Shown here in pieces: positions 25,601-40,600 of a stretch of 64,000 nt of DNA (position 1 is the stretch's first letter; every line of letters begins with the position of its first letter). Origin of the DNA: Apteryx mantelli (lineage: Eukaryota; Chordata; Aves; Apterygiformes; Apterygidae); the NCBI RefSeq assembly GCF_036417845.1, contig NC_089979.1:30128958-30192957 (forward strand), written 5' to 3'. The position numbers and the translations under genes were made by a program. The notes beneath the pieces are model-generated. The model was not told the origin of the DNA. It made no database searches and saw only the letters and a program-made list of their open reading frames with translations.

Positions 25601-28600
25601 AAATCCTTCCTTTATATCGGAACAATATGCTGATGGTAGATTTCTTTAAGAAAATTAAAAAGCCAAAGAAGAACGTGATTAAAAACTGTGTGGTTTTGTA
25701 TAGTATAAAGATATTAAGCATTCGATTATGCCAACTCATGCCAATTAGGCGTTAACTATGTTAAAACTATAGATTATAGCCTCTACTTGGTTGGGCAAAA
25801 AATATTTCCCCCTCTCTTAGGCAATCAGAATAAATGATTAAAATTGGAGAAAAAATGTAAAGCAACAATTTTAATTCATTTTAGTTCAGGTGAATCAGAA
25901 TGTTAAAATAAAATTTTGACCTTTTGAATTTACAATATTTTACTGTCTTTTGCTGACTTTTTTACGACACAGGCATGTCAGATTGAAAACACAATCTTCC
26001 ATTAAAAAAGACAAAATAAGACATTCTGACAGTTTCAGAACTTTCTTTCTGAACCTATTCCAGATGAAGAAATTTAATTGAAATTAAATTTTTTATGCAA
26101 ATGGGTTAAGTTTTGATAAGAATCCATATTTTTAACAACAACAAAATCTCAGACACATCCCGTCATTTTTAGTGCTCTCGGTTATGTTTCACCTCAAAAT
26201 TGTTCCTGTAATTATGTGCCAAAATTCAGGTCTAGAACAACATATGCATTTTAATCTCTGTTGAAATTTTTGGCCACATTTTCTTATCCGTTATACAGAT
26301 GGTAGAACTGACCGAAGTTAATACTGTTGTGGACTGCATGGACTTTATTTTTAAAGTTTTTGAATATGCTGATCTTCTAATGTTCATTGCTTTTAATGGA
26401 CATTGCGTATGGTTCACATGGTTAAAAAAGGTCTCAAATATTGCATACAAAACTGCATGTAGGAAAGATAAGAAATTATTTATACGGAGAAAGAAAAACA
26501 ATCCAGGGGAGAAAAAAACCTATAGTAAAAATAAAACTAAAAATCCCACCCTACCTTGCAGAATTGCTGCTATATCTTACCATTTGATATATCTGTACCA
26601 TGTATTGTCAGAGCTTAAAATTTGAGGGCTTTTTTTTTTTTTTTTTTTAACCTTCAGTTTGTGAGCTTCTTTTCAGACTCAGGAAAATAGGACTTCTGAT
26701 GAGAAACAGGAAAAAAAAAAACAGAAATAACTGCTTAGAAAGGTGGTTTACGATTTTACTCACTGCATGAGATGTAGTTGCTTAGTATTATGTAAAGTGT
26801 CTAGCCTAATGAAGAAATATAGATTATATTCTATGGGCATGTTAAGACAAGGAAAACTGTGCTATGTATATTTTGCTACGGTTTTGCTCTGATCCAAAAT
26901 TTGTTTTTTGCATTGCAGAAGCAATCTTTAGGTCGGTGCTGTTCAGGTAGATGGAGCCCAGATAAAGCACTGACTAGGGTCCGAGGAGACCTGGGCTCTC
27001 CATCGAGTCCTTCCAAGGCTCACTGTGCGACGCTGCACCAGGCCCTCTATCTCTCCATCCTCAGGTTTAACATGGAAATGCTTAAAACTTTCATAAAGTG
27101 CCCAGGAACTGGCAGGAGAAAAGTTCTGTGCAGCACCTGACTAGCAGCAATATTTAATTTCATAGAAATTATAGGCTCTTTTTTCCAGTTAGTGAAAGAG
27201 CGCTCAGCAGTGCTCAAGTCAGGAGAGAAAAACAATTGCAAAAACTTTACAGAAGCAGTAGTGGGTGACTTGCTTTTTACCAGTGCATACCGAACTTGGG
27301 CAACCTGAAGTGGGAGAACTCAAAACAGTCACACAAGCAAATAAACATTTCCAGTCAAATGAGAAAACAATGGGCCCGTCACTCCAATACAATGCAATGC
27401 ACTAAATGCTGTTAGTTGAGCATAAAATGCATCTCTAATACCATTAAGAGAGTCATGTTAGCCACCTTTCATTATGCGCATTCTAATAATATCTTTTTTT
27501 TTTCTCTCTCCTCGCCAGCTTACTCCGGAGACGACTGGTGAGTTCAGTTTAGAGTTCTATTTGCATGCATGGGAGGCAGGCAGCAAAAACAGCTGCTCAT
27601 AAACATAGGACAGACACAGATTTATAATTACTGTTATTGTTATTGCATTAATTTTCACACTTCATAAAGATAACAGCAAGGGCTCATGTCCTACCTCACT
27701 TGTCTTTTTGTTTTTCAGAAATAGACTTAGATGGAGGAATTGATCAAGACATCTTTGACATCAATGAAGGTTTTCTTTTTTTAAATTCAGTTTTTCTTTT
27801 AAATGTTGCGTGATTTTCATTTCAGTAGCCACAGGTCAATACAATAACTGACTGTTAATCTCCTCTTCCCTTTAGCTTTAGGACTGAACCTTTTTGAGGG
27901 AGACATCAAGCTTGATGGGGTGAGTGCAAATATAAAATATAAAACCAGAACTGTGTCAATGACTTATGCAATATCAAGTCTTATGGGCATGAAAATGATT
28001 AATGCAACCTGCTTGTACTAATGATAAATGTGGTTTATGTAACAATAAACTGAAAATGTTTGGGGATGGATTTCTACAAAATGCCATAGATAATGAAGGA
28101 GTCAGGTACATTTGCAGAAACATTATTCAGAGTAAGATCAGCTCAGCCATTAGATCGATATTATTAACTTCTTGTTTCCTTTACTGTGGCTTTTATGTTT
28201 GTACTTTTAAGAGATTCAGCAGCATTGATCACATCTAGACAGGTTTATACAGAAGTTTCTTAATTTATCTGAACAATATTTATTATCAGCCAGTTAAATT
28301 TACAGAAGAGTGCTGCAAAAACTTCTTCATTATGTAAATAGATTCACTAAAGCCAAAGGAAAATTAAATCTGTAAATTATATCACATTTTAGAGCACCTG
28401 TCCAGTACCCCTATTTACTCAATAAAATAAAATATTCACATAACAAACTATATCTCAACGATTCCTAGTAGAAATACAAAAAAGCAGTTTCATCTTGTTC
28501 CCCTGAAAGTCAATAGTGTTTTACACTCCCTTCTGGTGGACTGCTTCTGCTTGGACATATCAATGGCAAGGAAAGCACTTGTTAAGGACACAGGACACGT

Positions 28601-31600
28601 CCTTGCATGTATGAAAAGTTGCAAAATTATTAATATCTATGCACATTTTAATGCTTTAGATTTTAATGCCTCCTATAGAAACTGAAACTCTTCTCACCCA
28701 TCCATCAAAATTTAGGTAATCTACACGGAGAAAGTGCTGCAGAAATTGGAAGCTCTGGTAGTAGGGAGTGAAGGCATTTCAAACCCAAGCCTTAGATCTC
28801 TAAGTGATCTACCAGAGTTTTTGAACTCTTTGAGTTGTTATATATCTTATGGATTTGTAAGAGACATAATGCATGCTTTGCAGGTTAGCGCTGTTAAGCT
28901 ATTTTATTCCCTGATCCTATATCACTTTTTACCGAGGACTGCATACTTATTTTCTTTTTCAGATGCAGGAACGAAACTCCATCATTGGCGACCAGTACCG
29001 GTGGCCCCACACTATTCCCTATGTCCTCGAAGACAGCCTGGGTACAGTATTTGCCCTTAACAATGTCTATATGTCATTTCAATTGAAGTGTTAAATGCAG
29101 GTTTGTAAAATCCTGAGATAGTATGGCATCCTTTCCTCTCCCCACTGCCATGCTCTAAGTCTACAGCAGGGCATTTCGCACAGAGGATTAGCTCTGGGTA
29201 CACAAAAACAGGGTGTATCATTTTAGGGTCGGTGCTGGAGTTGCACCTTTCACAGGTGCCTCTTACCCTGCCATTGCTACAGCTCAGGTGAGTCTAGGAG
29301 CTAAACCTTTGAAGGGGTTGAAACTAAGCTAGTTTCTTAGAGGAGATAACCCAGGAATTAGCAGTTCAAGGCCTGAAGAGGTCCTGTAAGAGATTTGTAA
29401 CTTGCAGGTTGCACCAGGTAAAATCTGATGTCTTCATTCACTGTTTATTTAATGGTTGCTCAGATAAATCTCAGTAAAGTAAATGAGAGCATTTACAGAA
29501 GTAAGACTCATGCACTATCATGTATTATATGCTCATAAAGTCATATTTTACACATAAGTACCAAAACATTGAAATAAAACAAAAGAAAGATAAAACATCA
29601 CAGCAGCCTAATTTATGATTTTTAGGTACCTACCCGAGTCTTAATCTAGCAAAAAGCCTACTTATTTTAATTAAAGATTGCTGGAGCAAGACCTACCCTT
29701 AGGACTTGCTCCATAGTGGTAATAACACAAACCTATTGGCTCAGTATTGACAAGAACACTGTTTGCTTTGCAGAAATGAATGCTAAGGGACTCATCCTCA
29801 AGGCATTTGAACAGTATCGACTAAAAACCTGTATTGACTTCAAACCTTGGGAAGGAGAGAAGAACTATATATCTGTGTTCAAAGGAAGTGGGTAAGAGGA
29901 GTAATGTAAAATAACTCTCATCCTATTTGGCTACAGACTATTTTCATGGCCAGTATTTGCTCTTAACCCATGTGTCTGATTTAAAAAAAAAAAAAAAAAA
30001 AAAAAGCAAAAATGGACACATCAAAATGTAAAATTATAAATGGGGAATTGTAGTAGCTTCCAAATCAGATATTATCTTGGTAGTAATTAACTACTACTTG
30101 CTGATATTTGTTTTTAAATATAAGATATAATAAAGTCCTTAAAGGGTTAATTTTCTTAGCATAGTAAAAATATCTGAAATAAACCAATTATTTTTCTGCC
30201 TGACCTTTGGCTATATGGAATGTCACTTTCACATGGTCATTCTAAATATACCTTATTTTTAGAAAATAATTTCCTATAGCAGGAATGTGGTGGTTTTAAC
30301 TAAGGGACAATGAACTTGTTTAACTGTAACAAATAGAATTGCATTTAAACAATGTCACGTCAGCACTGAGATATAATAATATTTCTAAATGCTGCCCAAC
30401 ACTGAGACATTTTACAGGGGGTTCAGTTTATTTACCTCTTTGGATGAATTATTATGTTATTCCACCTGAAGTCTTATCAAATACCATTTTAGTAATGAAG
30501 TCAAAATTGCACCAGCTGCTTCCCTCTCTAGGACAATTTCTGTCAAAACAGTGCATCAAGAACAAATATACTCTCCACTCTATGCTGAACCATTTCTTTC
30601 ATGTTAGAAAAGGAGATCAAAGAAATCTTGATGGCCTGGTAAGGAAATTTACTTGTCGAAATCATTTACTCCTATAAGCAGGACTGCATCCATAAATGGA
30701 AGATGATTGTTGAATAATAGAAATGTTCCCCTTTCCCTTTAGCTTGTTCTGAGGTATTTGTAGTGGATAATTGCTTCAAAATTTCTTCAGTTTCTGGCTC
30801 TCCGTATATTCTGCTCTTTGTGATGTGCACATGACATTGAAATGCAACCCTGAAAGCTGTGAATGTGGAGACTAACAGAGCACTGCATTTCCCATGCTAA
30901 AATCTCTCTTGGCTCTTTGAGCTGAATGGAAAACTCATACAAGGCTAAATTCTGGAGTCCATAGTCACGCAAAAATATCCGCTGAATTTACTAGAAATTG
31001 TATCTGAAAAACAACTACATGTAGCCTATGCTAATTAAGAGGCCTCTACACAATATTTTGTTTTGTGTCTCCATTAGAAATAGGTGGGTCATGGTGATCA
31101 AGAGCACAGGTCATTCCAGCTGGGTAACACCTTGCCTTCACTGCCTAGTGTGTTGCTTGCACTGATATGTTTCTGTTATCTTAGCTGACATATCAGTACA
31201 ACTGTTAATGGTCAGCAGCATTTTTTAGAAGACTGGAGCTACTCTCCACAGTCTCCCCAAAGTGGCTGGCCGGTTTCAGTGGGCTGTTTTTGGACTGTAC
31301 AAAGGAATTTTCAGAACCGACCCCGCACTAATGGCCTTTCCCTGCCCTCCGTTCCTATGTTCTGATATAACGTGACAAAGTGAACTGGGGTAAACCAACC
31401 AGTTTCCACTCTGACCTACCCAATTTTTTTTTTTCAACTATGTCTCCTATACCGGCAGACTAAAAAACCCAGTCCAGAGGGTATAGTGCATACAGAAGCA
31501 CAAAGCTCCTAGAGACACCAGCCAGATTCATAAAGTTTTATCACACCAACAAAAAGTCAATAAATCCTCTTTGCCTTTTTGAGCTTTGCCAGCATCTATA

Positions 31601-34600
31601 AAACATACACAGGGAGGTGGATAAACTCCATGTCAAAGATTTGTAGTTGGTCGTAAAGTCCTTGTCTGGGTTGTCCTTTTGAATTCAAAAGAAGTCAGCC
31701 ACAAAAGAGAACAGCTGCAATTTTGTTGTGTTGACTGTCCTGTGTAAAAGTAAGTGTGCAGGCTCTGATACATATACACAGTGTCATCAGCCCAGTGCAA
31801 AGAAAAAGCCCTTTCCCTGCCCACATTGTTTATCTAAAATGTGCCAAGTCTTGGCTACTGCCTGTATTGTGTTTACAGATATATGTATTTATTGTGCTAG
31901 GCAAGTAGAGATTGTGTGAGGTTTTCTAGCACTGTACAGATTATCAGTCTTCTACATTTGTTAACAGTGAGAGAGCATATCTTTCCTAAATAACCCAAAG
32001 AGTCAGAAATTCTGTTTACCCACCATTACACTCAGCCTTTTGCTTCAGCCTTCTCTTCAGCTCTATGCATTTGCAGCAGAGGTTAGACCATGGATCTATT
32101 TAAAGACCTTTTCTTGACTCCAGCGTGTGGGCTAAGCAATATATATGAGGGATGATTTGGATTACAGAAGTGGCAAGATCATCAGATGTGGCAGGTGCCT
32201 GCAAAGCACACAGGACTGTTTGGGAAACTGCAATGAGTGTGCCATTTCTCCCTTCTCTTCACATGAAGAGCAGGAAAACTAGCATGGCAAGGTAGAATTG
32301 TATGGTTGGCAGACCAGGGGGAAATCAACCCTGTCTCTAGTATTTCCAAAAGGGAAGTCAGATTTTCATGGAGCTCTCCTGGGAGGTCACTCCAGCTCTT
32401 TGTCACTGTGGTACATGGCTAAGGGAGTCCGTATGGAGGTGGGTTGATACAGATCCCTGGCTAACCAGCTCCGTGCTGGTGGATCAAAATGTTTGTGCTC
32501 TCATGCTTTGGGAAGTTATTTACTTGCAGGATATCAGCATAAGAAAAAGTGCCTGAAATAACAGGTGGCTCTTAGGGAGGGGGATTTCTAGACAGTATCA
32601 GCACTACTGATAGCATTTATATGCTTTCAGTTTGTTTTCCAAAAAGAAGGCTGGTGAGGTTTACCAGAGCAGGTACTATTCCCTGCTTCAGTAAGGTCTG
32701 GTAGAGCAATTACCAATGTGGAAAACATTGAATCTGAGGAGATGTGGCTCCAACATGCTTGGAGAAACTGGGACTTTTTTCTTGTCTCTTCCCCCCTCCT
32801 AAAGACATTGCTAACATGTGGTTCCAGGTGTCCAGTGTTTTGCAGTGCCATCTCCCACTTACACAGTTTTATTCTCGGTGCTGAGCCGCACAGAACATGC
32901 ATTTACTCCCTCTGCAGTTGCAGAAAGATGGTGTCATAAGCATTTGGTAGACGGAAGGCAAGGGGAAGCTGCATCCCCCCGTCATCTGGATGCTAATTTT
33001 GCCAAGTGTCCTGGATGTCCTTGTGGCTGTCCTGTGCTCTGCACAACAACTGTGAAGCCAGACACAAGGACTTTGTTATGAAGTGAACCCAGAACTCTAA
33101 CAGACTCTTTCTATGGTTGCACAACCAGAAAGAGCTGAATAATCGATATGAGTCCTTGTTCAAGGAAAGCCAGGGAAATTATAGGTGCCAAATGTGTTCT
33201 CTTCCAGACCACATGCTGTGATTTTAATGAATAATCAATAGTTAAGGCCCATGTGGCTTTGTGGCAAGAGAAATACTGTGGAATATGTTGCACTAAGTTA
33301 CAGGGCTCTAAAGTGCCTGGTGTGCTTATTTTTTAAACTTCTGGGGTGATAGGATTGCAAATCCTAAGGGATATTTTGTGCCTGATTAATTTTATAGACT
33401 TCATTGAGTAGGTGTTGATTTACTTGCTGTATAAAATATCAGTTTAAGTGTAACTCTCTGTGCCTGCTAGTTTGTGAACATGGGGTGCCATTTTATTGGT
33501 CTGTGCAGATAGCTCACTGAATATTATTCTTTAATAAAAACTTTCAGCATAGCTGTGGTTTTCCATTTCCTTTCAAGTGAGTGGTCAACAAGTGCTCTAG
33601 CACAACTCACGAATATCTAGAAAGAAAAGAACTTATGGAAAGCCAACCATCCACAAAGTAAACATAGTCACTCAAAAGAGTACTTTGTTTGTCCCAAACA
33701 GTCACTAAACAAAAGGCCAAACAATATAGAGAGACACAATGGCAGAGATGAGAATTTATGCTGACATTGTTTACCTTAAAATAGGGATAGTTTCAGTGTG
33801 CTCCCAGGCAGTTATTGCGGCACAGTTGAAGAGCAGCAATTAGTTAATTCACAGTCATTTGATTGCCTTAAATCATGTTCCCATAGTCTTTGATGTTTAA
33901 CAGGGTATCAATGAAAATCCTCATCAGTTATTTCTGTCACAAGTAGTTCAACATTTTTCTACTAAAGAAAACCCATTAAAAGTGAGAGCTGAGGAACTGC
34001 TTATTCATCAAAACAGCATTACACACGAGAGGAAAAGATCCAGTAAGGAACAGATCAATGAAGAAGTGCTCTCTGTAGCAAAACATAGCTTTAACACTCA
34101 AATTAGAAGTATACCTATCAAATAGATGGATTCTGGAGTTCGTATGGGGATGGTATGTATTTCACGGATCTGTCTTTCATTATATTTCAATATTAGTTGC
34201 TGGTCCTCAATAGGAAACCGCCAACAGGGGCTGCAGCAGCTCTCAATTGGAGCCAACTGTGACAGAATTGGGACGATTCAGCACGAGTTCCTGCATGCAC
34301 TGGGATTCTGGCACGAGCAGTCACGGTCCGACCGGGACGATTATGTGTCAATAGTGTGGGACAGAATTCAGTCTGGTAAGTCATTCCCCTTGCTTTCCTT
34401 TCACGCTGTTACATGTGTTGTAGCTGTGGAGCCAATTTCAGCCAAACTTCAGCAGTTAGAATATTCTCTCACCTTGACTTATTTTTCACAACAAAGCACG
34501 TAAATAAATTAAATACCAAGTGACATCTGTTTGGGACAGAAAGCCTTATTTTTTTGTGGCTGTTGTTATTATTTGTATCATGGCCATTCCCAGAGGCCTA

Positions 34601-37600
34601 ACTGGAGATCTGAGTCCCATTATGCTAAATGTTGTACAGTGGAACAACAGAACAGAATAATGTCATTTCTTTAAATGGATACTCTAAAAGCAGTTTTACA
34701 GTGGGAGCTTTTTACAAAATAAAAGTAATAAAAATGAACAAAAAAATCCCACCCTGAAAAAGCCAGTGCAACCAAAGCCAGTGGAAAATCTCCAAAGAAA
34801 GAGCTGATCTTTCTCTTTCTGCCCTGCCTCTAAGCACAATGCAGAGTGGAGTTGCCCTTTCAGGGTCTCTATCACACAGGCAGTTACTTGGGCAATGCAG
34901 CTTTTGAATTTAAGTATTAGGGTATTTCACACAAGCGTGATAGTTTGCACAGGGTTCCTCAGGGCTGTTTTTGATAACTGTTTCTTCAGCTTTTTGTGAT
35001 CCTCTGTGTCTGTCAGGCAGTGTAAAAACAAAGTTAGAGAGGCATTACTGCAGTTGCAAACTGTATTAACTAGAGTACTGAAACAGTATGCCTACTCTTT
35101 TGAGTATCTGTACCCAAGAAGATATGTTAGTAAGCTGAAAACAGAGAAGAGTAACACGAATAAGAAGTCTAGGCAAGTTTCATCTATTTTGTTTCAAAAA
35201 GAGGAGATAAACAAAAACTTATCAAAGTTTATGAGTAGCTTCATGGGGGAAAGATTTCTGATAGCAAAAAAGCTTTCTTCCATTCACTAGAAGTTATGTC
35301 AGGTTCCAATGGCTGAAAGAAGCAGCTAAATAAATCTGAAAAAAATAGAATAGTTTTATGGAGTAAGTACAAGCAAACGATTACAAAAATATACTTGTGA
35401 ATCTGATGGATTCTCTGTCATTTAAAGCCTGTATGTAAAGAGGTGGTCATCTTGGGCAATAAAGAATTCTCCTTTTTAGGTAAAGAACATAATTTTAATA
35501 AATACGATGATAAAACATCAGACTCCCTGAATGTTCCCTATGACTATACTTCTGTGATGCACTATAGCAAAACTGCATTCAGGAATGGGACTGAACCAAC
35601 CATCATAACTAACATACCAGACTTCATTGACGTAATTGGACAGCGCATGGATTTCAGCGATTATGATCTCCAGAAATTGAATCAGCTATACAACTGCTGT
35701 GAGTTTCTCCGTTTCTTTTAATTTCTCTGCTTCTGGTATTTGAAAGAAATGAGGGTGATACATACATCATGCTGGACTCACCCAGGCACAAGTAAAAGAG
35801 ATGTTAACATATTCGGAGAAGTGAATTGTGTTAAAAACACCAGAAATAATGGTACAGCTAGAAATAACATAGCCCTCATGCAGAAACATGGCTGTGTAGC
35901 AGGGTTTTCCATGCAATTTTATTTGACCTTTAGTTAAAAACCAACTTCACTCAGCAACTGATTTTTGTTCATCCTTTGGGTGGCTGTTTAAAATGCATGC
36001 TTCTGCACAAGCTTCCTCTCCCCCCACCCATTATTCCCCAGCTGTTGCTTCAGACACTGTACAGAAATGAATATTTTTGTGCGGCTGTTATATCTACTCA
36101 GTTCTCATTCAGTCTGTGAGACAGTGTGTGTTCATTCAAACAGATTATGGACGTTTCTCTGAAAAAAACATGAACTTTTTAAAATCTGGTTTTAGTTTCA
36201 AACCCAGTTTCTTACAACGGTGGTCAAAAGAATTATTTTGCTCTTGTGAGTTTTATTTTAGAAAGTTGAATGAAAATAAGAGACATAGAAATACAGATAA
36301 CTCTGTTACCAAATGGAATTGTACTTCTGTAGTTGTGACTGTATCATCAAATGTGCTCTGGCATTCAGATGAAACTTTTATTTCATTACCTCAGCATACC
36401 AAGCAGCAAGTAATGTTTTACAATTATATTTTAAACCTCATTCTACAGATATATTAATTAAAAATCCTACTGGTTTATTAAACCAATGCATTTTGTGTGT
36501 GTGTGTGTGTGTGTGATTCTGACAAGAATATTTCTGTTTGTGTAAGTCTAAGCTGAAGACACACTTATATGCATTCCTAGCTTGCAGCACTTGACATACA
36601 ATCAGTTAGGTCTTATAAAACTGTCTAAAGCTAAGGGTGCCTGTAACAGTGGATGGGGTTCTTCTTCCTCTCCATTATTCTTACATGCTTTCATCATTCT
36701 CATGCATTCTATTAATACTTCATTAAATTTTACTTTTATTCTTAAACCTTAGTCACATTCCCCCTGGTGTTGAAATTAGTCCCCTCCCAGCCATGTTGAA
36801 ATTAGTGACAAAACTCCCACCACCTTCAGTGCAATCAGGCTTTCGGCAGTTCCCCAGTCTGTTCCTTGGCTTAGTATGATGTGTGCAATATTCCCAGAGC
36901 CATAAATGATCTCCAGATCACCCAAGATTTGCCCAAGTGCCAAGGAAGACTTCACAGGTTTCACCCTGACTCACCTGGTTGCTAAACTGACCCTTTCAAT
37001 TTAAAGGAAAGACTGAGAACACCAAACATGATTTGAATGGTAGATGTCCTCCCAAAGGAATGAAAAAGTCTCCTTAAGATTACTTTTATTGCTGAACAAG
37101 ATTTAAGGTTAAGCTGAATTCCTGCTAAAAACGTGTATGGTTGGGAATTGACATTAAAAATTGGAAACTTAGTTTTTAAATTGAAAAAAACCCACAGCAT
37201 ATGAATTTGAGTAAAACTTCAGATCTGTACTGATATCTTCTTCAGGATTGTCTTTCAGTTCATAGTGAAAAAGGTAATTTCAGCATATTTTCCCCTTCTA
37301 GCATATTATTTAGTAGAACTGGCTATGAGATACTCCTCAGCCATTAGAAGTCAGGGTGCAACATTCATCTCCCATGTATTATCTTCCAAAATGGTCACTG
37401 TTTTTTTTTTAAGTAAAGTCCGGCCTTTCACTAAATGCCTAGAAATTATATGGCTTTTGGTGCAGCTGGAGTTCAAAAACCCCCTCAGTGCCACCTTTCC
37501 CTATCTCATCAATTAATCTAAGAAATACACTCTATACTATTGGGCCTTGCTTTTGTCTTGCTTTTGTCATTCAGTTCATCATTAGACATTAGATAACAAT

Positions 37601-40600
37601 GGGCACTTTTTAATTGAAGTAGAAATTAAAGTGTATTTTGATTTCAAAGAGTTCTTTCATCTAGTAATTCTATTTTTGCTTACCATCTTGCTTGTGCGAG
37701 GCTGACTGACGTTCAAGCTGTTTTTCTCCTCGTCCATTATAACCGTGAAAGCCAAGCTGAGCACATACTTGGTTTTTGCAGAATCATATAAACAGTATAT
37801 CTTGAATGATATCAGTTATACAACACTTATGATAACAGTCCTCTAGAGGTTGTAAGGTTAACTTTCTATGAGGACAGTACAAAATATCTCAACAGTACAA
37901 CTGATTTGGCAGCAGTTCATACTTAAGCACTTCCCTGTACTGTAGTGCAAGTGGTACATGTGGCATGCCATTGAGGTTGATTTTTGTGATACTCAAGGCC
38001 CTTTTTATAGTGCAATGAAATCTTTAAACCTGCCACAATATTTTAGACATAGTTTGAAAAGCAATAACCATGAAGCATTTTATTAATGTAGCTGTTTTCA
38101 AATCATGTTTGCTGTTACACAGAGCTCAAACATGGTACCATGGGAGACAAATCTAAGAACAGAGATAAACCTGGACTGTAGCTTCTCTTACACATCCAGA
38201 GTCAGCTTTAGACAGAGAAAACATTTTATACAGGATTTTCCCTTTCAATGTACTTGCCATTTACTACTCAACTGCATGGTCTTCCTTCAGTTAATTTCTT
38301 CCTGGTTATATGGAAGAGAGATCTTCAAAATGAGCTGAGATAGTCACTGGTCTCAAATTTTGTCAAATGTTTTTTTCAAATAAGCTTTTGAAAATCAAGG
38401 CTTGCGTATTGCAGTGAAACAGGTGCTGCTCCACTGTATTTCAAAATAAGCACTCCAGCTGAGGAATTAGGGAAACTGTCAAAATCTGTGGCCAGGTGTG
38501 GACTAACTTGAAGAAAGCAGAGGAGCGAATGGGAAGTCCTCAGACCCTTTGGCTCTGTGATGGCTGGTGGGTTGGGGCTGTTATTGGCGTTCCTTTTATA
38601 AGTTAAAGATGTGATATGATAATTAGCTGGCACCCTTCTGTGCTTGCTAAGTGCCCCAGTATGGCCCTGACCACATCTTATTAGCTTCAATGTTAGGGGC
38701 CAAAGGCAATGAGTTGTTGGGCCTTATACCTGTATATGTTGATGGTATTGGAAACCACTGATCATTTTGTGTGTTTGTATTTCTTAGTCTCTCACTGCTC
38801 TTGGCTTTGGATGCCTAGAATTAGAAAGTATGTTATGTAACAGGGATTCACAACCTTTTTTTTTTTTTTTTTTTATTGTTCTAGCCTCCTCCCTAAGCTT
38901 CATGGACACATGCAGTTTTGAACTTGAAAATATATGTGGTATGATTCAAAGTTCAGATGATAATAGTGATTGGCAGCGTTTGTCTCAGGTTCCTGCTGGG
39001 CCAAATATTGATCATACCAATATGGGAGAATGCAAAGGTATGAGAAAAGACTGTTCTTATCTCTCTGGGAAGTATTTTCTGCAAAGGCATGTGAGTTGAT
39101 TTTGATCTCGGCCTTGTTCTCAGTTTATTTGTTGACAAGTTACAGTTAATTTTTTAACTAAGCAACATAAACATACTTAGGGATATCATGTGACACATTC
39201 TATTTTCTGCTTATTTAGGAAGATTGAATGTTCTTATCTCTTTTGGTCTGTTTTCTGGTCTTAGTGTAACACCATCACAGGAACATAAAATGTTCTAACC
39301 TATGGTACAGCTGCACCAGAAAGACTGTTGCTATAACAAGACATTTATTTTTGAATAATTGCTCAGTAAGTCTTTGGAAAGGATTGGTATTTAGAGATTG
39401 TATATGTTATCAGGGCCCAGGTGAACAATTAATTGGAAATAAAGCCAATTATTTCTGAACTCATCAAAGAAAACTTCATGAATTCGGGAGCCTAAACCAG
39501 TCCTCCAGAGTGAATGTCAACTATAAGTTACTGGTACTGGGTAAAGAGTTAAACTGGAGAGTCCATGTTTTTGAGTACAAATTGCTAGAGACAACCAAAC
39601 GAAGAAAATTCGTTCCAAGGAGAAAAATTCTGCCTCTGAAGAATGCAAGCGGGTAACAGTCCTCAACCTGAAAGACTGGATTTGTACAAGGTCCAGCTTA
39701 TTGGGACCCCAACCTGACTATGTCCTCTAGCATTAATTCAATATAGTGCTAAGTAATACAGGTGCGCAAGGAAAATTTTATTTTCTCTCTCCCCCATCAC
39801 TTATTTCTCCTGTACTTTTGACAGATTCTGGCTACTTCATGCATTTCAACACCAGCGCTGTAAGAGAGGGAAGCACAGCTGTCCTGGAGAGCCGAATTCT
39901 GTATCCCAAAAGAGGCTTTCAGTGCTTGCAGTTCTATTTCTACAACAGTGGGCACGAAAGTGACCAGCTGCATGTCTGGGTCAGGGAGTACACTTCAGCC
40001 CATCCCAATGGTACTTTGAGACTCATTGAAGAGATAAGAGGTACGGATTAAAATTGCATTCTTGTTTAATGTGTACTCAATATCCTTTTCAAAGTACTGG
40101 GGAAAAATGTTATAGCAAAGTGACTCATCTCCTAGTTTTATTCTTTGACTTCTTCTCTAACTATACAATTGATTCTCCCTTGGTGAGATTATGCTTGATG
40201 GATCCTCAGTCAGTCATTTTCCTCTAATATAATAAATTGCCACAAATTACACACTCTTGCATTATCGAGATAGTTCTCTCGCTAAAATAGTTGGAGTTCC
40301 ATGAGCAGTCATTTTAACTGTTCGAGAATTGCTGGTATCAATATCAACAGAAGTAGCTGGTCATTAGAGTAAATTATGATGAATAAGGCACTAATAATAA
40401 AGAAATGAGAAGTATAAGTGCCCTGGGCTACCTAAGATATCAGTTTGAAAAAGGTAAATAAAACTCAGCTTACTTTTGGGGCAATGTTTGAAATGACTTA
40501 ACTGAAATACATGGCAACATGTCAAGATTTCAGTTAGATCCTGAGGAATATCATGTTCCTGTGTGAGTTAGGAGCCTATGGTTTATGGAATGAGCAGTGG

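Noticed and set aside
26859-27140. 93-codon open frame as an alternative first exon of MEP1B
   Set aside because: It mostly crosses a MIR-like repeat and has no signal-peptide exon ending in phase 0 at a donor; the 22,567 exon fits far better.
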